A DNA stretch of 64,000 bases from CAXMMR01 sp965198995. Its GTDB lineage: Bacteria; Pseudomonadota; Alphaproteobacteria; Acetobacterales; Acetobacteraceae. A program made the position numbers and the translations under genes. The stretch is taken from positions 186,001 to 250,000 of the forward strand of contig CBDAQG010000002.1 of NCBI GenBank assembly GCA_965198995.1, read 5' to 3'. Positions within the stretch are counted from its first letter, which is position 1; the number at the start of each line of letters is the position of its first letter. Shown here in pieces: positions 15,578 through 23,351 of this stretch. The notes under the pieces are model-generated. The model did not search any database. It saw only the letters and a list, made by a program, of their open reading frames with translations, and was not told the DNA's origin.

Positions 15578-15602
15578 GCCCGATGCCGGGCAGCTGTGCC
15601 CG
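15578..15602 (+). promoter_or_regulatory. Overlapping, mutually exclusive hairpins before tubulin-like gene 2
   Basis: GCCCG-4-CGGGC (15578-15591) and CGGGCA-4-TGCCCG (15587-15602) share the CGGGC arm, so only one stem can form at a time. They sit 53-78 bases upstream of the start codon. This geometry is common in attenuators and antiterminators, but the stems are short and there is no U-tract. Confidence 0.35.
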
Positions 15603-15655
15603 TTGCGAGTCGGCGTCATCAGGTCTCGATGCTGAACCGAGGAGATTGCCCACTC

Positions 15656-17182
15656 ATGAGCGTGTCGATGGAGGACAGGCTGAAGCGGCGCAAGCTCGAC
15701 GCGCTCAAGCGCGGCGTGCATCGCGCAACCGGAGGCCAGGCGCTGCCGGTCTCAACCCACCTCGTCGGCATCGGCCGGGCTGGCATTAACATCGTTACCG
15801 AGGCGTTACGTCGGCTGGAGCCGGGAGCGCCGCGGCTGACGGTGCTGGTTATCGACATCGGCGAGGCTGACCTCGGACCCTTGCGAGCGTTGGCTGACAG
15901 CATCCCCACGGAACGAGCGGCCGTGACGATCATCGCCCTGGGGGTGCCGTCGCATACTGCCCTTATCGAGGCGCTGGACGGCTATCCCGAGCGGCTGTCG
16001 ATTGAATACCCTCGCTATGGACATAAGGAAGATTTCCGGCCCTGGCTGTCCGCCGACGTCGCGATCGCCGCCGAGGGCGGGCATCAGCGCCGGGCTGTCG
16101 CCAAGGCGATCTACGGCGCTGCCTACTACATCGATCAGCGACCGGCCGAGCGGGCGCTGCGGCAATTTGCCGATGCGATCGAGGCGACGCAGTCCCAGGC
16201 GATGATCGCGATCGTCTTTGGCATGGCCGGCGGCACCGGCAGCGGCATCGGGGTCGACCTCGCCCGCCATCTCTCGACCTGCATCCTGGGACGTCGCGTC
16301 CTGGTCGCCGGCATCGGCGTTGCGCCTTGCGCCGGGGACGCGCCGGAGCGCGTGGCGGGTAACATGTACGCGCTGCTCAACGAACTCGATGTGCTGGGCG
16401 ATGAGGACAAGAGCCGCGGCGTCGTCATGTCCTGCGGCGAACTGTTTCGCAACCCGTTCACCGCGGGCTTCATCATGGTGGCGCAGGATCAGGTTTATCG
16501 CTCGACAGGCGACCTGGCGGCGACGCAGAGACGCGGCGACGTCGAGGTTGCGACGCTGCTGACCACGGGCGGCGGGACCAACCTTTGGGAGCTGCTGCGG
16601 CTGCTCAACTGGGTTGCCGCGCCGTCGACGCAGCATTCCGCGGCACGCACGCCCTGGGGACCGCGCTGGATCCACATGTTGGCCTTTGCTGACACGGATG
16701 GCGGCGGGATCACCGTCGACGACACGCTGACCGCGCGGCTTGGCCTGCTGGCAAGCTACGCTCCGGAGTTCGTTGAGCTGCGGGTGGCGGGGCTTGGGGA
16801 GGCGGCGAATGCCGCTTTGGTCGAGGCGATGCAGAACGCGCTGCATCCGGACGTGTCGCCCTCCATCGTGGAGGACGGGCAGGCAGGATCGGTGCAGTTC
16901 ATCCTGCCTTGCGCCGGCAAGACGCACCTGCAGGGCTTCGCCGGCTGGCGCGCCGCTTATGAGGCGTCGTCGTTGCGCGACAAGCTGCTCGATCATGCGC
17001 TGCTGCTGGAGCAGGGCGTCCTGCTCTCTGAACCTTCAACCCGCCTGGTCGGCATGGCGGGCGCCAGCCTGTGGGGCGAGAGCTGGGTTGCCGTGCCGCT
17101 CGACGACCTGCGCGGCCACGAGCCGCCGCCGCCGCCGGCCAAGACCCTGCCAAGCCTGCAGCAGCTGCGCGAGGCGGTATGA
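15656..17182 (+). CDS. FtsZ/tubulin-superfamily protein 2 (divergent paralogue)
   Basis: A 508-residue member of the same family as the two other tubulin-like proteins but clearly divergent. It keeps the first glycine loop (HLVGIGRAGINIVTEAL), the T4 signature GGTGSG at residues 192-197, the AVAKAIYGAAYY helix and the C-terminal MAGASLWGESWVAVPLDDLRG core. The long block shared by proteins 1 and 3 (NPEQSWQRLTAY, HPGVQVLPGEAPSKW, YGSRNMGH) is not conserved. It also has a basic N-terminal extension (MEDRLKRRKLDALKRG). The ATG at 15656 is chosen for GAGGAG 11 bases ahead. It may cap, seed or modulate a filament made by its relatives; that is inference. Confidence 0.8.
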   Translation: MSVSMEDRLKRRKLDALKRGVHRATGGQALPVSTHLVGIGRAGINIVTEALRRLEPGAPRLTVLVIDIGEADLGPLRALADSIPTERAAVTIIALGVPSHTALIEALDGYPERLSIEYPRYGHKEDFRPWLSADVAIAAEGGHQRRAVAKAIYGAAYYIDQRPAERALRQFADAIEATQSQAMIAIVFGMAGGTGSGIGVDLARHLSTCILGRRVLVAGIGVAPCAGDAPERVAGNMYALLNELDVLGDEDKSRGVVMSCGELFRNPFTAGFIMVAQDQVYRSTGDLAATQRRGDVEVATLLTTGGGTNLWELLRLLNWVAAPSTQHSAARTPWGPRWIHMLAFADTDGGGITVDDTLTARLGLLASYAPEFVELRVAGLGEAANAALVEAMQNALHPDVSPSIVEDGQAGSVQFILPCAGKTHLQGFAGWRAAYEASSLRDKLLDHALLLEQGVLLSEPSTRLVGMAGASLWGESWVAVPLDDLRGHEPPPPPAKTLPSLQQLREAV

Positions 17183-17212
17183 TCGTCCGTTGTCCGATGG
17201 TGAGCGAACACC

Positions 17213-17539
17213 ATGCCGCTTGATTGGTCGGTGGTGATGGACCGGTATGGCCACGGCGCGAAGGTGCCCACCGTGACCGGCGGGAAATACTTGCAGGTTG
17301 ATCACGCCGACGAGCAGGCGATTTACATCTGCTCGCCGATCTGGGAGGCGACGCTGGACCGCAGCAACCTCGAGAAGGGCGTCACCCTGATCGAGGAGGG
17401 CCTGATCTCGCGTGATCCAGGCCTCTTCGTTGAGGACTACATGCTTTACGTTGCGAACCAGCGCGCGACATCCGTTGCCCATATCTTGCGCGATCTCGGC
17501 TTTCTAGACGAAACCGAAACGTTCTCGATCCGTTGCTGA
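17213..17539 (+). CDS. Small conserved-looking protein between tubulin-like genes 2 and 3
   Basis: A 108-residue soluble protein, no family recognised. It is acidic to neutral, without signal peptide or membrane helix, and reads as a folded domain: GGKYLQVDHADEQAIYICS followed by LEKGVTLIEEGLISRDPGLF and a helical C-terminus. It lies 30 bp after gene 2 and 75 bp before gene 3 on the same strand, so it is probably co-transcribed and could be a filament-associated partner. Its stop codon lies inside a stem-loop. Confidence 0.6.
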   Translation: MPLDWSVVMDRYGHGAKVPTVTGGKYLQVDHADEQAIYICSPIWEATLDRSNLEKGVTLIEEGLISRDPGLFVEDYMLYVANQRATSVAHILRDLGFLDETETFSIRC

Positions 17540-17577
17540 CGACTACCGGTCAGCAAGCCTGAAGTCTGTTTCAGACT
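17533..17577 (+). promoter_or_regulatory. Tandem hairpins between the small ORF and tubulin-like gene 3
   Basis: A perfect 8-bp stem TTGCTGAC / GTCAGCAA with an 8-nt loop (17533-17556) is followed 6 bp later by AGTCTG-TTT-CAGACT (17563-17577). The first stem includes the upstream stop codon. They may set the relative expression of the flanking genes by pausing or RNA processing, or be an RNA-binding target. Confidence 0.4.
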
Positions 17578-17614
17578 GCATGACGATTGCAAACCACCAG
17601 CGATAGGAATAACG

Positions 17615-19312
17615 ATGTCCGCATCACTCTATCACAGCGCGACCGGCGTTCAGGCGCCACACTGCATGCACGTCATTGGCATCGGCCGCACCGGTGCCGC
17701 CTATGTCGAGGCGCTGCTGCGCACCGGTGAGATCGAGGACCACCTGGCTGACCCGCGCGCAACCTTCGCGGCCATGGTCGTCGACATCGGCGACCAGGAC
17801 ATGGGCCTGGCGATGGACTACGCGGCCTCCTTCAAGAAGCGGCTCGAGAGCCGTGGTATTCCTGGCGATCGCTTTCTGTTCGAGGCGATCAACCTGCCGG
17901 TGCCGTCGAAGGAAGACTTCTTCGAAGGCATGAACCGCACTCGCGAGTTCCTCAAGATCGAGTATCCGCGTTACTACTGGAACCCGAACTTCGAGTCCTA
18001 CGTGCCGAAATCTTACGTGATGCCGAAGGCGGGCGAGCATTTCCCGCGCGCCGTCGCCAAGGGCATCTATGCCAACGCCTATTACGCCGGCGAGCGCCCG
18101 CTCGATACGGCGCTGCGCCAGTTCGTCGCCCACATCGACAAGGCCGGCTTGCCATCGCTGGTGACCGTTTGCTTCAGCCTCGCCGGCGGAACCGGTAGCG
18201 GCATGGTGGTCGACCTCGCGCGCCACCTGTCGAACGTCAAGCTCGGCCGCCGCATCCCGGTGATCGGCGTCGGCCAACTGCCGCATTCGGGCGATCCGGA
18301 GACCTACAAGAACAACCCCACCCTCTACACCACACTCAACGACCTTGACTGCATGCTTGACGACGACAAGAACGCCGGCGTCACGGCGGTTTGGGGCGAC
18401 CTCTACCGCAGCCCGTTCACCGGCGGCTTCTTCGTCGTCAACCCCGAGCAGAGCTGGCAGCGCCTGACCGCCTACACGACGACGGGCGAGGCGGCGGTAC
18501 GTCAGAACTTCAAGGAGATGGTGACGAACCGCTTCGTCGCCGACAGCTTCATGCGGTTTTGCGTGGTCGATAACGGCCGCGACCTGTTCCGGGCGCTGCG
18601 CCCCTCAGGCCTGACCGGCGCGCCGCACGAGACGGTCAGCGCGAAGTCGCGCAACTGGACGCTATTTGACGTCGCGAAGCTGACGCATCCGGGCGTGCAG
18701 GTGCTGCCGGGCGAGGCGCCGTCGAAGTGGGACGCGGTGATCAAGCAGTGGATTGATTTCACGCCGAAATACGCCGGGCTGAAGGACGGCTTCAAGACTG
18801 ATTACGGCGAGGTCTTCATCTACGGGTCGCGCAACATGGGCCACGTGGACATGAAGGAGTCCTTCGAGAAGATGATGAAGACCAACTACATGCTGGACGC
18901 CGACTCGTCCTTGCAGGTCTTCAGCCACGAGTTCTTCGACGCCTTGACCGCCTATGCGAACGTGATCCTGCCAGGCGTCGCCAAGACCGACCTCGTCGCG
19001 TTCTGGGAAAGTCAGAAGAACTACGACAAGCTCAGCTGGGAGGATAAGCTCAATGAGCATGCCTGGCTGATCGACATCGGACCGATGCTCTCGGAGCCTG
19101 CGATCCGCTTCGAAGGTATGGCCGGCGAGTGCATCTGGGGTTGCGCCTGCTGGGTCGTGGTGCCTTACGACGAGCTGCGCGGCGACAAGCTGCCGCCGCC
19201 GAACCGCAAGGTGATCATGGAGCAGGGCATCTCGGCGATGACCAAGACGGTCGTTGCGACGCCGGGTGGATTGGCGCCGATGCCGGCCGGCATGGTGATG
19301 GCCGAAGGCTGA
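17615..19312 (+). CDS. FtsZ/tubulin-superfamily protein 3
   Basis: A 565-residue tubulin-like protein. The N-terminal glycine loop is GIGRTG at residues 22-27 and the T4 signature is GGTGSG at 191-196. It matches protein 1 over nearly the whole length, with extra residues in the 95-150 region and a methionine/proline-rich tail (LAPMPAGMVMAEG). LNDLDCMLDDDKN, about 45 residues after T4, is invariant between the paralogues and acidic; it is a candidate contact or catalytic loop. An ATG with a weak AGGAAT site is used, and the start aligns with protein 1. A perfect palindrome follows the stop. Role unknown; nucleotide-dependent assembly is predicted from family, not shown. Confidence 0.87.
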   Translation: MSASLYHSATGVQAPHCMHVIGIGRTGAAYVEALLRTGEIEDHLADPRATFAAMVVDIGDQDMGLAMDYAASFKKRLESRGIPGDRFLFEAINLPVPSKEDFFEGMNRTREFLKIEYPRYYWNPNFESYVPKSYVMPKAGEHFPRAVAKGIYANAYYAGERPLDTALRQFVAHIDKAGLPSLVTVCFSLAGGTGSGMVVDLARHLSNVKLGRRIPVIGVGQLPHSGDPETYKNNPTLYTTLNDLDCMLDDDKNAGVTAVWGDLYRSPFTGGFFVVNPEQSWQRLTAYTTTGEAAVRQNFKEMVTNRFVADSFMRFCVVDNGRDLFRALRPSGLTGAPHETVSAKSRNWTLFDVAKLTHPGVQVLPGEAPSKWDAVIKQWIDFTPKYAGLKDGFKTDYGEVFIYGSRNMGHVDMKESFEKMMKTNYMLDADSSLQVFSHEFFDALTAYANVILPGVAKTDLVAFWESQKNYDKLSWEDKLNEHAWLIDIGPMLSEPAIRFEGMAGECIWGCACWVVVPYDELRGDKLPPPNRKVIMEQGISAMTKTVVATPGGLAPMPAGMVMAEG

Positions 19313-19322
19313 CACGTCGAAC

Positions 19323-19356
19323 GCTAGGGATGGCGGTCATGACCGCCATCCCTAGC
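19323..19356 (+). terminator. Perfect 34-nt palindrome after tubulin-like gene 3
   Basis: Seventeen bases (GCTAGGGATGGCGGTCA) are followed at once by their exact reverse complement, 10 bp after the stop codon, then TGTGTTT. As RNA this would fold into a long hairpin; as DNA it could be a dimer-binding site. Terminator is the simpler reading. Confidence 0.7.
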
Positions 19357-19502
19357 TGTGTTTGGCGGTGCCACTGAGCGGTTTTGACGAGATCAAATTC
19401 GCCCGTTGGCGTCGTCCGTGAGGTGTGCTTTCCGGCTCGACAGATGCTGCGCCGCTTGGTCAGCGCCCTACAAGTCGTCCCTAGATGATCGGATCCGGTC
19501 TA

Positions 19503-20498
19503 ATGCCTGACACTCAGCCCAGCAGCGCAAAGGTCGATACGCGGATCCCGGCGACTGTCGTCACTGGGTTCCTCGGCTCGGGCAAGACGACGCTGATCAA
19601 TCGCATCCTGCGCGAGCAGCACGGCCGCAAGATCGCGGTGATCGTCAACGAGTTCGGTGCCATCAGCATTGATGGGCAGCTGGTCGTCAACGACGGCAAC
19701 GAGCAGCTGGTTGAGTTCAACAACGGCTGCCTCTGCTGCACGGTGCGTGGCGACCTGATCGAGACCCTCGGCCGGTTGCAGGAACGGGCCGGCACTCTCG
19801 ATGCCATTCTGATCGAGACCACCGGGCTCGCCGATCCAGCGCCGGTCGCCTCGACGTTCTTCGCCGCCGACGAGGTCAAGGCCGGCATCCGGCTCGATGC
19901 CTTCGTCACTGTCGTCGATGCGGTCAACCTCGAGCGCAACCTTGAGCAGAGCAACGAGGCCATGGAGCAGGTCGCCTTTAGCGACGTCGTGCTTATCAAC
20001 AAGATGGACCTTGTGTCGTCCGAGCAGATGGCAACGATCGAGCGCCGGGTGCGGACGCTCAACCCGATGGCGAAGATCTACTACACGAGCAATGCGGAGG
20101 TTGATCTTAGCCGGATCATCGATGTCGGGGCATTTGATCTTGCTCAGAAGCTCGAGGTCGACCCGGAGTTCCTGGGCGATCATGAGCATGAGCATGACGC
20201 GGCGATTGGCTCTTTCGTTCTCGAGGAGAGCGAGCCGGTCGACATCAACCGGTTGATGCTGTGGATGAACGGCGTTGCCGAGAAGCGCGGCGATGATCTC
20301 TACCGAACCAAGGGCATCTTCTATGCCCGCGGTTTTGAGGAACGGCTGGTGTTCCAGAGCGTGCGCATGCTGACGACGCTGCGCCGCGACCGTGTCTGGG
20401 AGCCAGGCGAGACCCGCATGACGCAGTTTGTCGTCATCGGCAAGAACCTGGACCGGGAGGAGTTTGCGGCTGGTCTTGCCCGCTGCGTGTTCAAGTAA
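19503..20498 (+). CDS. CobW/COG0523-family metallochaperone GTPase
   Basis: A 331-residue G3E GTPase. Walker A is GFLGSGKTT (residues 22-30), the metal-binding CxCC motif is CLCC (76-79), and the base-specifying motif NKMD is present. A histidine cluster (DHEHEHD) joins the two domains. COG0523 proteins deliver zinc, cobalt, nickel or iron to client enzymes, and some activate nitrile hydratase. With CbtAB and an RcnR-like repressor nearby, cobalt is plausible, but no nitrile hydratase is visible. The ATG at 19503 matches the family start; one at 19485 adds six residues. Confidence 0.9.
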   Translation: MPDTQPSSAKVDTRIPATVVTGFLGSGKTTLINRILREQHGRKIAVIVNEFGAISIDGQLVVNDGNEQLVEFNNGCLCCTVRGDLIETLGRLQERAGTLDAILIETTGLADPAPVASTFFAADEVKAGIRLDAFVTVVDAVNLERNLEQSNEAMEQVAFSDVVLINKMDLVSSEQMATIERRVRTLNPMAKIYYTSNAEVDLSRIIDVGAFDLAQKLEVDPEFLGDHEHEHDAAIGSFVLEESEPVDINRLMLWMNGVAEKRGDDLYRTKGIFYARGFEERLVFQSVRMLTTLRRDRVWEPGETRMTQFVVIGKNLDREEFAAGLARCVFK

Positions 20499-20529
20499 GC
20501 CCTTAATTTCCGACCTAAGGAGACGACGA

Positions 20530-21021
20530 GTGCCCATCGAACCAGGAGCGCCGCTTCCCGCCGCGACCTTAAAACGGATGACGCCCGAGGGTATCAAAGA
20601 TGTCACGATCGAGAGCTTGGTGGCCGGCAAGAAGGTCATCCTGTTTGGATTGCCTGGCGCCTACACGCCCGTTTGTTCAACCTCGCACCTGCCTGGCTTT
20701 GTCGAACAGGCCGAGCAACTGAAGGCGGAAGGAACAGCGGAGATCGCTTGCATCTCCGTCAATGATCCCTTCGTGATGGGTGCCTGGGGAGAGCAGCATG
20801 GTGCCGAGGGCAAGGTGCTGATGCTGTGCGATCCGGGTGCGGAGTTCACTAAAAGTATTGGTATGGGGCTGGATCTGACGGAGTTTGGCTGCGGGGAGCG
20901 CTCGCAGCGCTACTCGATGGTGGTCGAGGATGGCATTGTGACGACCGTCAACCTTGAGGCGAGCATTTTCGATCATGGATCGAGTGCAGCCTCCAGTTTG
21001 CTGTCGAAGGAGCCAGCCTGA
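20530..21021 (+). CDS. Peroxiredoxin, Prx5/AhpE-like (redoxin domain)
   Basis: A 163-residue thiol peroxidase that reduces peroxides. The active-site motif is PGAYTPVCS with the peroxidatic Cys49 and Thr46. The GTG start is supported by AGGAGA 6-7 bases upstream. The gene follows the CobW GTPase by 31 bp and precedes the ferredoxin by 14 bp, so the three form one operon. A role in guarding a metal- or thiol-sensitive enzyme is a reasonable guess. Confidence 0.92.
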   Translation: MPIEPGAPLPAATLKRMTPEGIKDVTIESLVAGKKVILFGLPGAYTPVCSTSHLPGFVEQAEQLKAEGTAEIACISVNDPFVMGAWGEQHGAEGKVLMLCDPGAEFTKSIGMGLDLTEFGCGERSQRYSMVVEDGIVTTVNLEASIFDHGSSAASSLLSKEPA

Positions 21022-21035
21022 GCAACTCGGCGCCG

Positions 21036-21392
21036 GTGTTGGGCGAGGCCCCCGGCGCCGAGCCGCTCTATCGTGTGCACGTGTTTTGCTGCATCAATCG
21101 GAGACCTGACACACATTGGCGGGGCTGTTGCGGCAGCAAGAACAGTCGCGCTCTATGTGACTACATGTGTCGCCTCGGCATGGCCCTCGGGGTTCGCCGC
21201 ATTCGGATCAACCATGCCGGCTGTATGAACATCTGCGAGCATGGGCCGGTGATGGTAATCTATCCCGATGCGGTTTGGTACCGTTATGAGACCCACGCCG
21301 ACATCGATGAGATCATGCGTGGCCACGTCATTGGTGGCCGGCTTGTCGAGCGATTAAGGCTTTCCATCGATCCGTCGACACTGCACGGGTGA
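21036..21392 (+). CDS. Thioredoxin-like (2Fe-2S) ferredoxin
   Basis: A 118-residue protein of the (2Fe-2S) ferredoxin domain family with thioredoxin fold. The cysteine pattern fits: VFCCINRR, RGCCGSK and the paired GCMNIC loop, followed by HGPVMVIYPDAVWY. Such proteins pass single electrons in the cytoplasm; partners vary. GTG start. It lies directly behind the peroxiredoxin, with which it may share a redox role. No matching reductase is in the window. Confidence 0.88.
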   Translation: MLGEAPGAEPLYRVHVFCCINRRPDTHWRGCCGSKNSRALCDYMCRLGMALGVRRIRINHAGCMNICEHGPVMVIYPDAVWYRYETHADIDEIMRGHVIGGRLVERLRLSIDPSTLHG

Positions 21393-21559
21393 AGCCGCCG
21401 ACGACGCGCGCGGGCTGATGCGTGGTGGCAGCGAGGCTACGGCAGAGCGACCAAGGACCGCTTACCTTTACGTCGGCATGACGCCTCTTCCATCCTTGCC
21501 GAAGTTACAGCGTAGGGCGGTCAGATCACGGCCGCCCGCATCATGCAGAGTCGCGCGGC

Positions 21560-22165
21560 TCAATCGCAAGCCATCTGCTTCACCCGCTCATGCGCGTGAA
21601 TGATGGCGGCGGCGGCATCTTGCAGGGCCACGCGATGGCTCATGGCATGCCGTCGGATCGTCTTGTAGGCTTCATCCTCGCTCAGCTTCTGGTCGGTCAT
21701 CAGGATCAGCCGTGCGCGGTGCAGGCACTGCAGGCCCGCGAGCTTGCGCTCGAGCTTCTGCGTCCGGGCAGTGTTCTCCTGCTGCTGCTGCCACAGGCTG
21801 CGTGCGACAACCAACTGAGTGAGCAGGCCGAAGGCGTGAATCGGCCGCTCGATTACGGCATGGGCGCCGATCTCAAGCACGAGCTGCAACGTGGATGGGT
21901 TCTCGTAGCCAACGACTGCAATCACGGTTGGAGGCGACGCCTGGTTACGTCGACAGAGTTGCCGTAGCGAGTGCCGTGTATCATGGTCGACCGCCAGCAC
22001 GATCAGGTCAGGTGCGGGCGCATGGACGCTGGGGATAGGCCAGACACTTGTCGCCACGCAGCCGATCCGCTGGAGATGCTCGATGAGGCTGACCCCATCC
22101 GCGTCAGGTGGGTGCACGACCTCGACGATTAGGCCACGAAGATCGCGCAGTATCTCGATCGCCAT
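21560..22165 (-). CDS. amiR: AmiR-type ANTAR antitermination regulator
   Basis: A 201-residue protein with a degenerate receiver-like N-terminal domain (residues about 8-125, IGCVATSVWP, VVGYENPSTLQLVLEIG), a coiled coil (about 125-150, QQQQENTARTQKLERKL) and a C-terminal ANTAR domain (LHRARLILMTDQKLSEDEAYKTIRR). In Pseudomonas, AmiR binds leader RNA and allows read-through into amiE; AmiC holds it inactive until an amide binds. It lies 19 bp downstream of amiC, as in that system. Its RNA target here is probably in the leader of the urt-amiE operon about 6 kb away. Confidence 0.93.
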   Translation of the reverse strand: MAIEILRDLRGLIVEVVHPPDADGVSLIEHLQRIGCVATSVWPIPSVHAPAPDLIVLAVDHDTRHSLRQLCRRNQASPPTVIAVVGYENPSTLQLVLEIGAHAVIERPIHAFGLLTQLVVARSLWQQQQENTARTQKLERKLAGLQCLHRARLILMTDQKLSEDEAYKTIRRHAMSHRVALQDAAAAIIHAHERVKQMACD

Positions 22166-22184
22166 CCTCGCTCCAATCCCGGGG

Positions 22185-23351
22185 CTAGACTTGCATCGTC
22201 ACCAGTCGGGCGCCAGGCGCCGACCAGCTGTCGAGATCTTGGTCGATGCAGTACGGATCGGGCCGCACGCGCACGCCTGGATCCCAGACGATCTCAAAAC
22301 GGCCGGACGCGTCGAGCTTCGCCACACGCGGCCAGAGAGACGTGTGGTTGTTTGCTGCATCGACGGCGATGCGCCCCTGAGGTGCCTCGAACTCGAGGCC
22401 GCTCAGCGCCAGGCGAACGAGGTCCGGTGAGTCGGTGCCGATCGTGCTGATGGCCTGGCAGACGAGGCCGAGCTGAAAATAAGCCGCTTCGGCCGCAGCG
22501 CTCACCGGTACATCGGAGCCGAAACGGGCACGGAAGGCGCTCAGAAACTCGATTGCCGCCGGGGTTTGAAGCACGCTGAAGAAGGGAGCGGCGCTGATAT
22601 GGCCGCAGGCCGCCGCTGGCGTCATTTCGGCCACCTCGGCCTCGCTGGTCGTCAGACTGGCGATGGGCATGGTCCGTGAGTCAAAGCCGGCTGCATGGTA
22701 CGCCTGATAAAATCTTGCGGTTGCGCGGCCGACAACAGTCGAAAAGATGACGTCGGGGCGGAGATGACCGATGTCGCAAATCGCGCCGGAGAAGTCATCA
22801 ACCTGGGCATTCAATGGAACATACCTGACGCCGACCACGCAGCCTCCGGCCTGCCGCACCAGATCTGCCATAATCCGATTTGATTCGTGCGGGTAGACGT
22901 AGTCTGACCCGATAAAGAACACTCTCGTACCGTAATGCTTGAATAGGTAGCAAGCCAGCGGGAGAGAGTTCTGGTTCGGCGCTGAGCCAGTGTAAATGCA
23001 ATTTGGCGAATATTCAAAACCTTCATAGAGGGTCGGGTACATTAACAGACCGCGGTAAGCCTCAACGATTGGCAACACGGCCTTGCGCGTGCTTGACATG
23101 TAGCAGCCGAAAATCAGCCGCACATTGTCCTCTGATAGCAAGCGCTGTGCCAGCGTTTGAAACGCTGGCGGCTCCGACCTTCCGTCATAGGCGACGAGCT
23201 CAATCCTGCGGCCGAGTAGACCACCGTTTTGATTGATCGTTTCGGCTGCAAGAATGGTAGCCTGAAGTTGCGTTCGCTCGACCGCCGACGTGACGCCGGA
23301 TTGCGAGAACAGCACGCCGAAACGCCAAGGATCTCGACCGGCAAGACTCAT
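22185..23351 (-). CDS. amiC: AmiC-type amide sensor and negative regulator
   Basis: A 388-residue type-I periplasmic-binding-protein fold without a signal peptide, as expected for the cytoplasmic AmiC that binds amides and controls AmiR. Signature stretches shared with Pseudomonas AmiC are GCYMSSTRKAVLPIVE, YPTLYEGFEYSPNCIYTG, VFFIGSDYVYPHESNRIM, SLTTSEAEVA and RPDPYCI near the end. It is a paralogue of the exported UrtA protein (13794-15032). The amiCR pair is separated from amiE by the tubulin island, unlike the compact amiEBCRS arrangement. Confidence 0.93.
   Translation of the reverse strand: MSLAGRDPWRFGVLFSQSGVTSAVERTQLQATILAAETINQNGGLLGRRIELVAYDGRSEPPAFQTLAQRLLSEDNVRLIFGCYMSSTRKAVLPIVEAYRGLLMYPTLYEGFEYSPNCIYTGSAPNQNSLPLACYLFKHYGTRVFFIGSDYVYPHESNRIMADLVRQAGGCVVGVRYVPLNAQVDDFSGAICDIGHLRPDVIFSTVVGRATARFYQAYHAAGFDSRTMPIASLTTSEAEVAEMTPAAACGHISAAPFFSVLQTPAAIEFLSAFRARFGSDVPVSAAAEAAYFQLGLVCQAISTIGTDSPDLVRLALSGLEFEAPQGRIAVDAANNHTSLWPRVAKLDASGRFEIVWDPGVRVRPDPYCIDQDLDSWSAPGARLVTMQV

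Noticed and set aside
15033..15655. Coding ORFs across the 24-bp repeat on both strands
   Set aside because: They are low-complexity, shift frame where a unit is 1 bp short and have no ribosome binding site or family match.
17533..17577. ANTAR (AmiR) RNA target before tubulin-like gene 3
   Set aside because: The loops are 8 and 3 bases and lack the six-base loop with conserved A and G; kept only as unexplained tandem hairpins.
19503..21392. Nitrile hydratase gene cluster (CobW as activator)
   Set aside because: No alpha or beta hydratase subunit with the Cys-rich metal site occurs in the window; only the chaperone-type GTPase is seen.
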